From JASGDN01 sp049840815 (lineage in GTDB: Bacteria; Chloroflexota; Chloroflexia; Thermomicrobiales; UBA6265): a stretch of DNA of 64,000 nucleotides. Under the pieces are notes generated by a model. The model was given only the letters and a program-made list of their open reading frames with translations. It was not told where the DNA came from and did no database searches. Below are positions 19,921 through 29,695 of the stretch, piece after piece; position 1 is the first letter of the stretch, and every line of letters begins with the position of its first letter. A program made the position numbers and the translations under genes. Where the stretch lies: contig JASGJI010000020.1 in assembly GCA_049840815.1 (NCBI GenBank), positions 62,001-126,000 of the forward strand, read 5' to 3'.

Positions 19921-20391
19921 TCAGGAGACGGCGGCGGTCGTCGTCGCGAGGGGTTCGCTCGCGGCAGGTGCGGCCACACCCTTGCGGGCGATCAGGTCCG
20001 CCAGCGTCGTGGAGTCGAGCGCCTCGGCGATGGAGTCGCGGACCTTCACCCAGATCGGGCGCGTCTCGCAGCCATCGATCAGGGGGCAGGTCTGCTCGGT
20101 CAAGTCCTCGGAAACGCACTCCATCGGCGCGACAGGACCTTCCATCACGCGATAGACATCCCCGATACGGACCTCTTCCGGCTTCCGCGAGAGGGTGTAG
20201 CCGCCATGGGCTCCACGCTTGCTTTCGACAAGGCCGGCACGGCGCAGGGGGGCGATCAATTGCTCAAGATAGGCGGTGGGAACGGACGATTCCTTGGCGA
20301 TTTCGGTAATGGACATCGGACCATCACCATAGTGGTGCGCGAGAGCCACCATGGCCCGCACTCCATATTCACCCCGCGTCGAGACTTTCAT
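19921..20391 (-). CDS. Rrf2-family Fe-S regulator, IscR-like
   Basis: This 156-residue winged-helix regulator begins MKVSTRGEYGVRAMVALA, the classic Rrf2 start. Three cysteines, C92, C102 and C108, correspond to the cluster-binding set of IscR (C92, C98, C104 in E. coli), with wider first spacing. It sits directly upstream of iscS, so it probably senses Fe-S status and controls that gene and itself. The start at 20391 is favoured because the longer frame would overlap the promoter. A palindrome between its -35 and -10 boxes is a likely autoregulatory operator. Confidence 0.9.
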   Translation of the reverse strand: MKVSTRGEYGVRAMVALAHHYGDGPMSITEIAKESSVPTAYLEQLIAPLRRAGLVESKRGAHGGYTLSRKPEEVRIGDVYRVMEGPVAPMECVSEDLTEQTCPLIDGCETRPIWVKVRDSIAEALDSTTLADLIARKGVAAPAASEPLATTTAAVS

Positions 20392-20437
20392 ACTGTGGAC
20401 CTCCGGTGGGGGCGAGACGGCGAATGTATTCCCAGAT

Positions 20438-20466
20438 ACCTTACTCGGAATTGGCGATTCCGTCAA
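20438..20466 (-). promoter_or_regulatory. Promoter and operator of the rrf2-iscS unit
   Basis: On the minus strand, TTGACG (-35, 20461-20466) and TAAGGT (-10, 20438-20443) are separated by exactly 17 bases. The spacer contains the perfect inverted repeat GGAAT-cgcca-ATTCC (20447-20461), well placed for repression by the encoded Rrf2 protein. Confidence 0.72.
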
Positions 20467-20484
20467 CAGTTCTGAGAATAATTC

Positions 20485-21738
20485 CTATCTCCCCGATCGC
20501 GACCGGAAGGTGTCGGCAATTGCCTGCTTCCAGTCATCGGGCACGCTCACGCGCTGGGAGAACGGCCCCGGCGCGATCTGGCGATACAAGTGGACGAAAC
20601 GATCTGCGGTAAAGATGCCACGGTAGAGACCGTCTTCCGTCACCGGGACCGCCCATCGGTTGCTGTCGTTCATCTGCTTCTGTACATCATAGATGGAATC
20701 GTCGACATCCGCGACATGAATGGCCGAATCCATCAACTCACCCACTGGCGTGTCCGCATTGCCCCCTCGCAACGCTTCCATCAGATCGGTCCGCCAGAGC
20801 ATCCCCAGCACGTACCCGTTCTCCGTCACGACGATGTCGCGCGGGCCGCCCCTGAGCGCGAACGTGAGCGGACGTTCCGGCGAGATACCCCCGGTATCCC
20901 ACAGGGCATAGGCCCCGACGCGGAGCTTCCGCATGGCGCTCTCGACGCGCACCATCCGCCCCTCGGCCTGGGCAGCCACGAGCACGAAGATCCCCATCAC
21001 CCCCACGGGGATCGACCTCGTCACGATCCCGATCCCCATCATGGCGAACGCCAGCACCGTTCCCAGCGTCACGGCCACCTGCGTCGCACGCTCTCGCCCC
21101 ATTGAGGGGCTGAGCGCGGCGCGAAGGACCCGGCCACCATCCATCGGGAACGCGGGGAAGAGGTTGAAGGCAAAGAGGAAGAGATTCGTGAGGGCCACGT
21201 ACGCGATGAACGACGCTGGGGTCATCGCGCCATAGAGTTCGCCATTCGGCACCAACGCGTCCGGGCCGACGGAGACACCGAGCAGAATCATCGCCGGCAG
21301 GAGCGCCACGAAGAGCGCGATGTTCATCGCGGGTCCTGCCAGGGAGACCATCAACTCAGCACGTGGTGTCTCCGGGGCCTGTTCGATCCGGGCAACCCCG
21401 TTGAACGGCCAGAGCGTGATGTCCAGCACCCGAATGCCGTATTGCTGCGCCATCGCGCAGTGTCCCAGTTCATGCAGCAGGACGGAAAGGAAGATGGCAA
21501 CCACGAAGAGGCAGCCGAGAATACACGCAACGACCCCACCGTGCGGCCCGAATCCCCACTGATAGATCACCCAGAGGAACACGAGCAGGAACGTGGGATG
21601 GACGTTGACATCGACTCCGTAGAGCCGACCGACATGGAATGCGCGAAGGATGCCCAGCCGATCACTCGCTTGCCCACCGGGGCGACTAGCAGAAGCCTGC
21701 AAGAACGGGGTTTCAGAACATCCACCACCTGCCGCCAT
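20485..21738 (-). CDS. Site-2 protease with CBS domain pair
   Basis: This M50 metalloprotease of about 417 residues is an integral membrane protein. The zinc motif is LLHELGHCA and the second metal motif is NLFPAFPMDGGRV. Two CBS modules follow the last membrane helix (from about residue 270: PERPLTFALRGGPRDIVVTENGYVLG, then the segment with HVADVDDSIYDVQ), suggesting nucleotide control of proteolysis. The start is uncertain; 21738 is one in-frame choice and a start near 21650 is possible. It is divergent from rpoN. Confidence 0.88.
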   Translation of the reverse strand: MAAGGGCSETPFLQASASRPGGQASDRLGILRAFHVGRLYGVDVNVHPTFLLVFLWVIYQWGFGPHGGVVACILGCLFVVAIFLSVLLHELGHCAMAQQYGIRVLDITLWPFNGVARIEQAPETPRAELMVSLAGPAMNIALFVALLPAMILLGVSVGPDALVPNGELYGAMTPASFIAYVALTNLFLFAFNLFPAFPMDGGRVLRAALSPSMGRERATQVAVTLGTVLAFAMMGIGIVTRSIPVGVMGIFVLVAAQAEGRMVRVESAMRKLRVGAYALWDTGGISPERPLTFALRGGPRDIVVTENGYVLGMLWRTDLMEALRGGNADTPVGELMDSAIHVADVDDSIYDVQKQMNDSNRWAVPVTEDGLYRGIFTADRFVHLYRQIAPGPFSQRVSVPDDWKQAIADTFRSRSGR

Positions 21739-21830
21739 GGTACCAAGATTGCGTCGGCCCGAGAGACAACGTCGTCCCCTGCGCGACATCGGGACCGTAT
21801 CCATCCTTCACGAAATATATAGCAAGACGC

Positions 21831-21860
21831 TTGCCACCGTTGATATTCCGTGCCTATACT
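21831..21860 (+). promoter_or_regulatory. Candidate rpoN promoter
   Basis: TTGCCA (21831-21836) and TATACT (21855-21860) are spaced 18 bases apart, about 110 bases before the rpoN start codon. Confidence 0.5.
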
Positions 21861-21968
21861 TGGTCGCATGTCCCGTGAATCTCCAGACAGATCCACCCGA
21901 CGATGTGTTGCGCTGCAGTCCGCTGCCGAGTTTCCCTGCCTCGCTTCCACCCCAGGAAGGAGCCGCTG

Positions 21969-23447
21969 ATGAGCTGGATGGAAGCGAGTTACGAATACGG
22001 ACAGGAGATGCGGACGTGGGTTTCGCCGAGTCTGATCGAGGCGAACTACATCCTCAGCCTCTCCCAGCAGGAACTCCAGCAGGTCATCGAGCAGGAAATG
22101 GCCGGCAACCCCGCGCTCGAGGTTGATGACCGTCCGACGTGCCCTACCTGCGGAGGCGTACTTGATGGCACCTGGTGCTCCACCTGCCTGATCGATATCC
22201 GGGTCCGCAATGAAGAATCTACCTACGACACTTGGGAGGACTTTCCCGAGCAGGCCATCACCTCCGTCGCCAGTGGGCAGGACGACTCCGACTTCGATCC
22301 CATGACCCTCATTGCGTCCGGCGAGTCGATCCTCGATCAGATCCTTTCCGACGTTCGCACCCTCCTGGACGACCGGGGCGCGGCTATCGCGGAATACCTT
22401 CTGGAATCGCTGGACGACCGCGGCTTCCTTATCCTCTCGCTCGATGAGATCTCGGAACTCACCGGTATCGACGAAGACGAGTTGCAGGCAGTCCTCGACG
22501 CCATCCGCGATGTCGCGCCCGTGGGTGTCGGTGCGCACAACCTGCGGGAATGCCTGCTGCTCCAGACGTCATACCTGATGGCAGCCGGCTACGAGGTTCC
22601 CTGCGCCACGATCCCCATCATCGACCGGGCGCTCGGTGAATTCGGCGCGCACAAGTACGGACAGATCGCGCGGGAACTCGGCATCTCGATCGAGGAGATC
22701 GAGGAAGCCCGCGACTTCATCCGCGAGCACCTGAATCCATTCCCGCTCCAGTCCGGGCAAGGGCGCACCTGGCGCAGCCCATCGGAATCCACCTACGTGG
22801 CACCCGATGTCGTGATCGCGCTGAAAGACGGCCAACTCGTGGTCGAGGTGATCGACAGCAAGTACTTCCACCTCCGCACGAATGCGCTCTACGATCAGCT
22901 GGCCGGGCAATTCGCCAAGCGAAAGTCGATTCCCCAGCGCGCTGCCGCCGTGTCAGATGACATCCGCGATGCCGCGAGCGCGGTGACGAGCGAAGACAAG
23001 GATCACGTTCGCGTCTACACGAACCGGGCGCGGATGTTCATCTCAAACATCCAGCAGCGCCGCGACACACTTCTCCGCATCAGCCAGTGCATCTGCGAAC
23101 TGCAGGAGAGCTTCCTGCTCGATGGGGTGCGGGAGTTGCGGCCCCTGACGCGCGCGGTGGTGGCGCAGCAGGTCGGGGTCCACGAATCGACCGTCAGCCG
23201 GGCAACCGCAAGCAAGTATGTGATGCTACCGAACCGGAAGGTGATCCCCTTCTCCGACTTCTTCACCCCATCGCTGAGCACGAAGGACATCATCAAGGAG
23301 CTGATCGTCGAGGAGTCGCGCAAGGGCACCTCACTCACGGACCGGAAGATCTGTGACTTGCTGCTCCAGCGCGGCGTGCGGATTGCCCGGCGGACCGTCG
23401 CGAAGTACCGGGCCGAACTCGGCATCCTCCCCTCAACGATGCGGTAG
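21969..23447 (+). CDS. rpoN: RNA polymerase sigma-54 factor with zinc-ribbon insert
   Basis: This 492-residue sigma-54 directs polymerase to -24/-12 promoters opened by AAA+ activators. Region I is glutamine-rich (ILSLSQQELQQVIEQEMAGNPALE). The core-binding and HTH regions follow, and the RpoN box reads ARRTVAKYR near the C-terminus. The unusual feature is CPTCGGVLDGTWCSTC at residues 58-73, a four-cysteine zinc-ribbon-like motif where region II normally has an acidic linker. The start has AAGGAG seven bases upstream. No activator gene lies nearby. Confidence 0.92.
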   Translation: MSWMEASYEYGQEMRTWVSPSLIEANYILSLSQQELQQVIEQEMAGNPALEVDDRPTCPTCGGVLDGTWCSTCLIDIRVRNEESTYDTWEDFPEQAITSVASGQDDSDFDPMTLIASGESILDQILSDVRTLLDDRGAAIAEYLLESLDDRGFLILSLDEISELTGIDEDELQAVLDAIRDVAPVGVGAHNLRECLLLQTSYLMAAGYEVPCATIPIIDRALGEFGAHKYGQIARELGISIEEIEEARDFIREHLNPFPLQSGQGRTWRSPSESTYVAPDVVIALKDGQLVVEVIDSKYFHLRTNALYDQLAGQFAKRKSIPQRAAAVSDDIRDAASAVTSEDKDHVRVYTNRARMFISNIQQRRDTLLRISQCICELQESFLLDGVRELRPLTRAVVAQQVGVHESTVSRATASKYVMLPNRKVIPFSDFFTPSLSTKDIIKELIVEESRKGTSLTDRKICDLLLQRGVRIARRTVAKYRAELGILPSTMR

Positions 23448-23573
23448 GTTCTGGCTCGAACGGGTCTCCGGGCACGTCATGCCCGGTAGAGGTTTCTCCA
23501 TCGAACGCGGCGAGGCGGCGGCAGGCCCCCCATCCCGCCACCGCCTTGTCCCCCATCCCCTCCTTCAGGCCGC

Positions 23574-24299
23574 TCACTCCTCGCCGAGGTATGCCTTCCG
23601 CACGAGGTCGTTCTGCATCAGAGCCGGGCCGGTGTCCGAGAGGACGATCTGGCCGGTCTGGATCACGTAACCCCGATCGGCGATGGCCAACGCCATCAGC
23701 GCGTTCTGCTCCACCAGCAGCACCGGCGTGCCCTGCTGATTCACCTGCTTCACGATCTCGAAGATCTGCTCGACCAGGATCGGGGCCAGGCCCATCGAGG
23801 GTTCGTCGAGCAGGAGCAGGCGGGGCTTCGCCATCAATGCCCGCCCAATGGCCAGCATCTGCTGCTCGCCGCCGGAGAGTGTTCCCGCCTTCTGGGCGAT
23901 GCGCTCCTTCAGACGGGGAAACAGATCATAGACCCGCGCGAGGTCGGATGGATCGACCTTTCCATGCAGGAAGGCGCCCATCTCCAGGTTCTCCAGCACG
24001 GACATGCGGGGGAAGACGCGTCGTCCTTCCGGCGACTGTGCGATTCCGGTCGCCGCGACCTTGTGGGCGGGTAAGCCGCTGATCCGGGCCCCCTCCAGCA
24101 GGATGTCGCCATTGCGCGGTGACAGCAGGCCAGAGATCGTGCGCAACGTGGTGCTCTTGCCGGCACCATTCGCGCCGATCAGGGTCACGATCTCGCCCGC
24201 GTTGACCGTGAGGGAGATGCCCTTGAGGGCGTGAATCTGCCCGTAGTAGGTGTGAACGTCCCGGAGTTCCAGCATCGGCGTCGGCGTGGCGGCACTCAT
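23574..24299 (-). CDS. livF: Branched-chain amino acid ABC transporter ATPase LivF
   Basis: This 241-residue ATPase of the HAAT importer has Walker A GANGAGKST, signature LSGGEQQM, Walker B LLLLDEPSMGL and the LivF-type ending ALMQNDLVRKAYLGEE. It is the last gene of the livKHMGF operon and overlaps livG by 4 bp. Confidence 0.97.
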   Translation of the reverse strand: MSAATPTPMLELRDVHTYYGQIHALKGISLTVNAGEIVTLIGANGAGKSTTLRTISGLLSPRNGDILLEGARISGLPAHKVAATGIAQSPEGRRVFPRMSVLENLEMGAFLHGKVDPSDLARVYDLFPRLKERIAQKAGTLSGGEQQMLAIGRALMAKPRLLLLDEPSMGLAPILVEQIFEIVKQVNQQGTPVLLVEQNALMALAIADRGYVIQTGQIVLSDTGPALMQNDLVRKAYLGEE

Positions 24300-25195
24300 G
24301 CGTGCGCCTCCTGCCCGGTCGGGGCCGACGGCTCTCCCGCCTCATGCAGGATCTCGGACGCGCCCTTGCCCAGGTAGGCCTCGACCACCTTCGGGTTGCG
24401 CTGCACGTCGGCTGGCAGCCCTTCGGCGATCTTGGTGCCGTGGTCGAGCACGGTCACATAATCGGAAATGCCCATCACCATCTTCATGTCGTGCTCGATC
24501 AGCAGGATCGTGAGGTTGAGGTCGGTCCGGATCTGCTCGATGAATCGCTTGAGCCCATCGGTCTCGCGTGGGTTCATGCCCGCCGTCGGTTCGTCGAGCA
24601 GCAGCAGGCGAGGATTACTGGCAAGCGCGCGGGAAATCTCCAGCCGTCGTTGGTCGCCGTAGGAGAGATTGCGCGCCGTGACATCGGCAAAGCGTCCGAG
24701 ATTCACGTAGTCGAGGATCTCGTAGGCGCGACTCCGCGCTTCCAGCTCCTCCCGCATGACACCACGGCTGCGAATCATGGCCTGGATCGGACTCGTCCGC
24801 AGGCGGCTGTGCATACCAACCATCACATTCTCCAGCACCGACATGTTGCCGAAGAGCCGGATGTTCTGAAAGGTACGCGAGATACCGAGATCAGTGATCT
24901 GGTCCGGCCGGAGTGATCCGCCGAACATGCCGCCCTTCTCCTGATGGATCGACCGGCCCTCGAAGACGATCTCCCCGGACGTCGGGCGGTAGATGCCGGC
25001 GATCATGTTGAAGAAGGTCGTCTTGCCCGCGCCATTCGGCCCGATCACGCTGGAGATGCTTCCCTGCGCGATCGACATGGAGACGGAATCGACCGCCACC
25101 AGACCGCCGAAGCGCATGGTCACGTCCTTGGCATCGAGGATCGTCGGGTTGTCGAGCACTGCCGGGCGCCCGGTTACGGGTGCTGCACTCGCCAT
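24296..25195 (-). CDS. livG: Branched-chain amino acid ABC transporter ATPase LivG
   Basis: This 299-residue partner ATPase has Walker A GPNGAGKTT, the LivG-type signature LSYGDQRR, Walker B LLLLDEPTAGM followed by the LivG-specific NPRET, and the C-terminal NPKVVEAYLG. An extra 20 residues at each end extend beyond the core. It lies 2 bp from livM and overlaps livF by 4 bp. Confidence 0.97.
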   Translation of the reverse strand: MASAAPVTGRPAVLDNPTILDAKDVTMRFGGLVAVDSVSMSIAQGSISSVIGPNGAGKTTFFNMIAGIYRPTSGEIVFEGRSIHQEKGGMFGGSLRPDQITDLGISRTFQNIRLFGNMSVLENVMVGMHSRLRTSPIQAMIRSRGVMREELEARSRAYEILDYVNLGRFADVTARNLSYGDQRRLEISRALASNPRLLLLDEPTAGMNPRETDGLKRFIEQIRTDLNLTILLIEHDMKMVMGISDYVTVLDHGTKIAEGLPADVQRNPKVVEAYLGKGASEILHEAGEPSAPTGQEAHA

Positions 25196-25197
25196 GG

Positions 25198-26433
25198 CTA
25201 CTCCCCCCTTCCATCGATGGCGATCGCGCCAGCCCGCGCATCCACCAGTTCCTCGTTCATCAGCTCGGGATTATCTTCGTCTCCAGACATCTCCGCCGCA
25301 CGCTGCGCCGAGGGGAAGAGGCCGCCCGGACGGATCAGCATCACGAGCACGAGCGCCAACCCGAAGATCAGGAAGCGATCGGAGGTGACATCGTGATTCT
25401 GGATGGGGTCGCCGATGAACCCCAGTCCAATATCGGAGAGTCGTTGGCCAATCCAGTGCAGCGGCTCGTTCAGTTCGCGCGCCAGGATACGATCGAAGAA
25501 CCCGATGATGAGTGCGCCACCGATCACGCCGTAGACATTGCCGAGACCTCCGAGGATGACCATCGCGAGGATCATCGTGGAGACGGAGAACTGGAACTGG
25601 TCGGGGTAGACGACGCGCACATAGCCGGAATAGACGGCCCCGGCGAAACCGGAGAACGATGCACCGAGGGCAAATGCCCAGAGCTTCGTACTCGTCAGGT
25701 TGATACCCATGCTGGAGGCGGCGATCTCGTCTTCACGGATCGCCTGCCAGGCCCGACCGATGCGGGAGTCGTAGAGCCGCGTGATCAGCCACAGCGAGAA
25801 GAGCACCACCAGGATGATCAGCCAGTACCAGTTCCGTTGGTGGTTGGCATCGAAGATGATGGTGTGGCCACCGGGCAATGGAATGTCCGGCGGGCGGGCG
25901 ATCTGACCGATGCCCTGCGGACCGCGCGTGATCGTCTGGGCATTCGTGAAGAACGCCGGCACAATCTCGCCAAAACCGAGCGTGACGATCGCGAGGTAAT
26001 CGCCTCGGAGCCGAAGTGTCGGTGCGCCGAGCAGCACCCCGAAGATCGCCGCGACGATCCAGGCGATGATCATCGCGGGCCAGAAGTGTTGCAGGAATCC
26101 GGGGACCATCCCCTTCTGCACGAAGAAGCTGTTCGGCGACGTGAGGAACGCCGTGGTGTAGGCGCCGATCACGAAGAACGCGACGTACCCGAGATCCAGC
26201 AGTCCGGCATAGCCAACGACGATGTTCAACCCCATCGCGAGGATCACGAACACCATCATCGGCACGAATGCACCGAGTTGGTTGAACCCGAAGAACGAAT
26301 CGATGAATGGATAGAGCGCCGCGATCAACGTGGCGATCGCGATCCATTTCAGACGCTGGCGTTCCCCCTCCTTGCGACGGGCGAGCCAGGCTTCTGCCTT
26401 GGATAGTCCACTTGATGTCACGACTGCGGCCAT
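25198..26433 (-). CDS. livM: Branched-chain amino acid ABC permease LivM
   Basis: This 411-residue membrane permease has many hydrophobic helices. The LivM signature appears in LNIVVGYAGLLDLGYVAFFVIGAY, and the ATPase-coupling loop includes SRIGRAWQAIREDEIAASSMGIN. Hydrophilic N- and C-terminal tails are longer than in E. coli LivM. It lies 22 bp after livH. Confidence 0.96.
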   Translation of the reverse strand: MAAVVTSSGLSKAEAWLARRKEGERQRLKWIAIATLIAALYPFIDSFFGFNQLGAFVPMMVFVILAMGLNIVVGYAGLLDLGYVAFFVIGAYTTAFLTSPNSFFVQKGMVPGFLQHFWPAMIIAWIVAAIFGVLLGAPTLRLRGDYLAIVTLGFGEIVPAFFTNAQTITRGPQGIGQIARPPDIPLPGGHTIIFDANHQRNWYWLIILVVLFSLWLITRLYDSRIGRAWQAIREDEIAASSMGINLTSTKLWAFALGASFSGFAGAVYSGYVRVVYPDQFQFSVSTMILAMVILGGLGNVYGVIGGALIIGFFDRILARELNEPLHWIGQRLSDIGLGFIGDPIQNHDVTSDRFLIFGLALVLVMLIRPGGLFPSAQRAAEMSGDEDNPELMNEELVDARAGAIAIDGRGE

Positions 26434-26455
26434 GCGAGCACCTCCCCGGCCTGGC

Positions 26456-27445
26456 TCATACCTTCTCCGAGGTGGTCTGCCCGAAGAGACCGGATGGTCG
26501 GAAGATCAGCACGATGACGAGGATGCCGAAGATGACGGTGCCCGTCCACTGGCTTCCCCATCCGCTGATGTACTGGCCCATGAAGCCGTCGCTGAACGAC
26601 CAGATCATGCCGATGATGTAGCCGCCCACCACCGCGCCGCCAAGATTGCCGATCCCGCCGAGCACCGCCGCCGTGAACGCGAAGAGCCCATACTGGAATC
26701 CCATCTGGAAGCGACCGGAGTTGTTGTAGAAGATCGCGACCATGCCCGCGGCGCCGGCCAAGCCACCTCCGAGCAGGAATGCCGTGGCGATGGTGCGGTT
26801 GATGTCGATGCCCATCAGTGCCGAGGCCTCGCGGTCCTGCGCGGTGGCGCGCATCGCCGTCCCGATCCGGGTCCGGTAGACGAACCAGGACAGGAAGATC
26901 AGCAACGGAATGGTGATGCCCATCACGAAGACGTCGAGCAAACGCAAACGCAGCGTCGATTCCGCGAAGATATCCCGCAGGATCGGCCATTCCTTGAGCA
27001 CGTTGTAGGTGCGGTACTCGCGGGGAATCAGGTCTGGACCAGAGAACGGTCGCGACCCCTTCCAATAGATACCGATGTTCTGCAGGATGAAGCTGACGCC
27101 GATGGCCGCGATAAGCGGAGCCAGACGCGGGGCATTGCGCAGCCGGCGATAGGCGAGCGTGTCGATCGTGACATTCAGCAAGCCACTGAAGATGATCGAC
27201 CCGATGAGACACAGCCCCAGCACCAGCAGGATGGCCCCATAGGAAGATTGGGACGTCACGCCGGAAACCCCAGCCACGGTCGCGGCGAAGAATGCACCCA
27301 TCATGAAGACTTCGCCATGAGCGAAGTTGATCAGCTCGATGATGCCGTAAACGAGGGTATACCCGAGTGCGATCAGCGCGATCAGCGAGCCAGTCGCCAA
27401 TCCGATGATGACGAACTGAAAGAAGAACGTCCAGTCAATATGCAT
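26456..27445 (-). CDS. livH: Branched-chain amino acid ABC permease LivH
   Basis: This 329-residue permease begins with a first helix FFFQFVIIGLATGSLIALIALG and the family motif YGIIELINFAHGEVFMMGAF. The coupling loop is TRIGTAMRATAQDREASALMGID. It pairs with LivM to form the membrane channel. Confidence 0.96.
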   Translation of the reverse strand: MHIDWTFFFQFVIIGLATGSLIALIALGYTLVYGIIELINFAHGEVFMMGAFFAATVAGVSGVTSQSSYGAILLVLGLCLIGSIIFSGLLNVTIDTLAYRRLRNAPRLAPLIAAIGVSFILQNIGIYWKGSRPFSGPDLIPREYRTYNVLKEWPILRDIFAESTLRLRLLDVFVMGITIPLLIFLSWFVYRTRIGTAMRATAQDREASALMGIDINRTIATAFLLGGGLAGAAGMVAIFYNNSGRFQMGFQYGLFAFTAAVLGGIGNLGGAVVGGYIIGMIWSFSDGFMGQYISGWGSQWTGTVIFGILVIVLIFRPSGLFGQTTSEKV

Positions 27446-27532
27446 GGCTCACACCTGGAAGTGAACGATCCGCGCCAGACCCCAAGGGGTCCGGAGTCCG
27501 CCCGTCTCCCCCGACGGACCGCCCGGAACGAA

Positions 27533-27564
27533 CGAGCGGCCGGACGATGACGCCCGGCCGCTCG
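27533..27564 (-). terminator. Hairpin between livK and livH
   Basis: CGAGCGGCCGG and CCGGCCGCTCG form a perfect 11-bp stem with a 10-base loop. Such a hairpin often makes binding-protein mRNA more abundant than permease mRNA. Confidence 0.65.
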
Positions 27565-27575
27565 CAAACGCCTGA

Positions 27576-28967
27576 CTACTCCGGCGCGCCGATGACCTTC
27601 TGGAAGGTGATCTTGCCGTCCTTGATCTCGTTGAGGGAGATCGTGGTGGCGGTGGTGTCTCCGGTTGGGCCGAAGCTCCATGTGCCGATCAGGCCGCGGA
27701 AGTCCGCAGTGCCCATACCCGCCGCGAGGATCTTCGCGCGATCCTTCTCGCCGACCTTGTCGATCGCCTGCAGGACCGTGATCGCGCACTCGAAGGAGTA
27801 GACCGCATAGGGATCCGGGTCGTGACCCAGGCGATCGGCCATGGCCTTGTACCAGTCGGCGCCGACGCCTTCGAGGGCGGTCGGCGGCAGGCCACCGAAC
27901 GTCACGAACGACCCTTCGGCGGCATCGCCTGCGCCATCGACATACGCCTGGTTGGCAATGCCATCCGGGCCCATGATCGTGGCGTCCTCGACCGAGAGGA
28001 CATCGCGAAGGTCCTGGACGAGCTTCGGCACGTTCTGGTCGACAATGGCGCCGATGTAAATGAAGTCGACGCCGGCGTTGGCGATCTTGGTGGAGAGCGC
28101 CTGATATTCCGGGGCCTTGGCATCGTAGGCTTCGAACCCGGCGACGGTGCCCCCGAGCTTGGTGAATGTATCCTGGAAGACGGTCGCGACACCCTTGCCG
28201 TAGGTCTGATTGTCGTGAAGGACGTAGGCCGTCTTGGCGCCCTTCTCATTGATCGCCCAGTTGGCGGATGCAGAACCCTGGATGTCATCCGCCGGCACGA
28301 GGCGCGCGAAGTTGCGAACGCCGGTGGCCGAGTAGAGGACATCCGGATAGCCTTCCGGATTGGAGTCGCTTTCCTTGGTCAGGCGAACTGCTGTCGCCGC
28401 CGGGGAAATCTGGAACATGCTCGCCGCGTTCGTGATCGGGATGGAAACCTCGGCCGCACCGGAGTTGTAGGTGCCGATGTAGGCCACCGCATCCTTGTCG
28501 TTCACGACCTCGGTGGCGTTCTGGGATTCCGTGGTGGCATCCCAGGAGCCGTTGTTCGCGGCCACGCCGTCGTCCATCGCGGTGTACTTGATGGCGAATC
28601 CGCCAGCCGCACCACCCCAGATCTCGACGGCGTACTTGACGGCCTCGGCGGAATCGGCACCGATCTGCTCGTTCGCACCGGACATCGGCCACGAGGAGTA
28701 GAGGTTGATGGTGCCCTTGCTGGTGTCGGTGCTGTGTTCGATTCCGGCAACGCCAAGGCCTTCAACCGTCAGGCCGGTGGCTCCGGGAACGTCAGACGAG
28801 CCGCCTGCAGGCGATGCGTCAGGCGTCGACTGGGCGAAGGCAGAGCCGGCCTGGAGCACTGCTGCCGCGCCAACTCCAAGCGCGGACGCCCGCATGATGA
28901 AGGTGCGTCGGTCGATGGAGCCGCGACGGAACTGCTGGACCAACGCCTCGAAACGCGAATCAGTCAT
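27576..28967 (-). CDS. livK: Branched-chain amino acid-binding protein LivK
   Basis: This exported solute-binding protein has 463 residues. The N-terminus carries a Tat-like signal (DRRTFIMRASALGVGAAAV followed by a hydrophobic stretch and AFA). The mature protein has the type I periplasmic-binding fold of amide-transport proteins, including INLYSSWPMSGANEQIG, VAYIGTYNSGAAEVSIP, and IKDGKITFQKVIGAPE at the end. A low-complexity Ser/Pro/Gly linker follows the signal. The start at 28967 is preceded by GGAGG; an upstream frame would add 29 unrelated residues. It is first in the liv operon. Confidence 0.95.
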   Translation of the reverse strand: MTDSRFEALVQQFRRGSIDRRTFIMRASALGVGAAAVLQAGSAFAQSTPDASPAGGSSDVPGATGLTVEGLGVAGIEHSTDTSKGTINLYSSWPMSGANEQIGADSAEAVKYAVEIWGGAAGGFAIKYTAMDDGVAANNGSWDATTESQNATEVVNDKDAVAYIGTYNSGAAEVSIPITNAASMFQISPAATAVRLTKESDSNPEGYPDVLYSATGVRNFARLVPADDIQGSASANWAINEKGAKTAYVLHDNQTYGKGVATVFQDTFTKLGGTVAGFEAYDAKAPEYQALSTKIANAGVDFIYIGAIVDQNVPKLVQDLRDVLSVEDATIMGPDGIANQAYVDGAGDAAEGSFVTFGGLPPTALEGVGADWYKAMADRLGHDPDPYAVYSFECAITVLQAIDKVGEKDRAKILAAGMGTADFRGLIGTWSFGPTGDTTATTISLNEIKDGKITFQKVIGAPE

Positions 28968-29695
28968 TTTCCCGATGCCTCCTGCTGACACCCGGCCCAG
29001 ATTGACCGGAACCCAAGATCGTGCGGGCGATCGCATGATCGTCCTGTTCCACACGCAACGGATACGGGAGCACCTCCGGCGGCTCCGAGCGCTTCTGCGG
29101 ATAGACCGACTGCCGGATACCGGTGCTTACACGGTGCACCACGAAATGGTTTCCCCGTGGAGCAAGGTTGGTTGTATGACGTTCGTTGATGCAGGATGGT
29201 AAACGACGACCCCACGCATCGTCAACGGCACGTGCGGCTCTTGCCTGGCGAAACGCCCAAGCGGGGCTGCATCGCTATCAAGATGGCACAAGGGGGACGA
29301 CCGCGCTCTGTGCTTTTTGCTGACATTTACCGTCGATCAGTGGTCAACGCGCACGAAATCGCAGGAGACCGTGCGAGGCTACACGTTTCCGGCCCGGCCG
29401 CTAAGGCGAAGCGCACAATCCCTCCGGTCGTCGAGATGGGTCCTGACGTGCATGGCACGACATTCTCCGAACCATTGGACGACCGTCTCCTTTTCCGTGG
29501 GACGTTGGCCGCACCACGTTCGCCGCAGATGGCTTCGCCCTGATCCTCCCGGGTCTCGCGGGCATTCGGTGTAGCCTGGGAATCCCTCAGGCGCACTGCC
29601 TACCAGCTGGGCCTTGCTTGGGGTATAGTTCCAGACGCAGGGTCGCAGCAGAAGTCTGCGTTCTCCTGGCGGGATCTCGGGATCCGCACATGTAC
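28968..29695. other. Intergenic region between livK and tRNA-Arg
   Basis: No protein family is recognisable in 728 bp on either strand. It should hold the livK promoter (minus) and the tRNA promoter (plus), but I cannot point to a convincing box for either. Confidence 0.4.
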
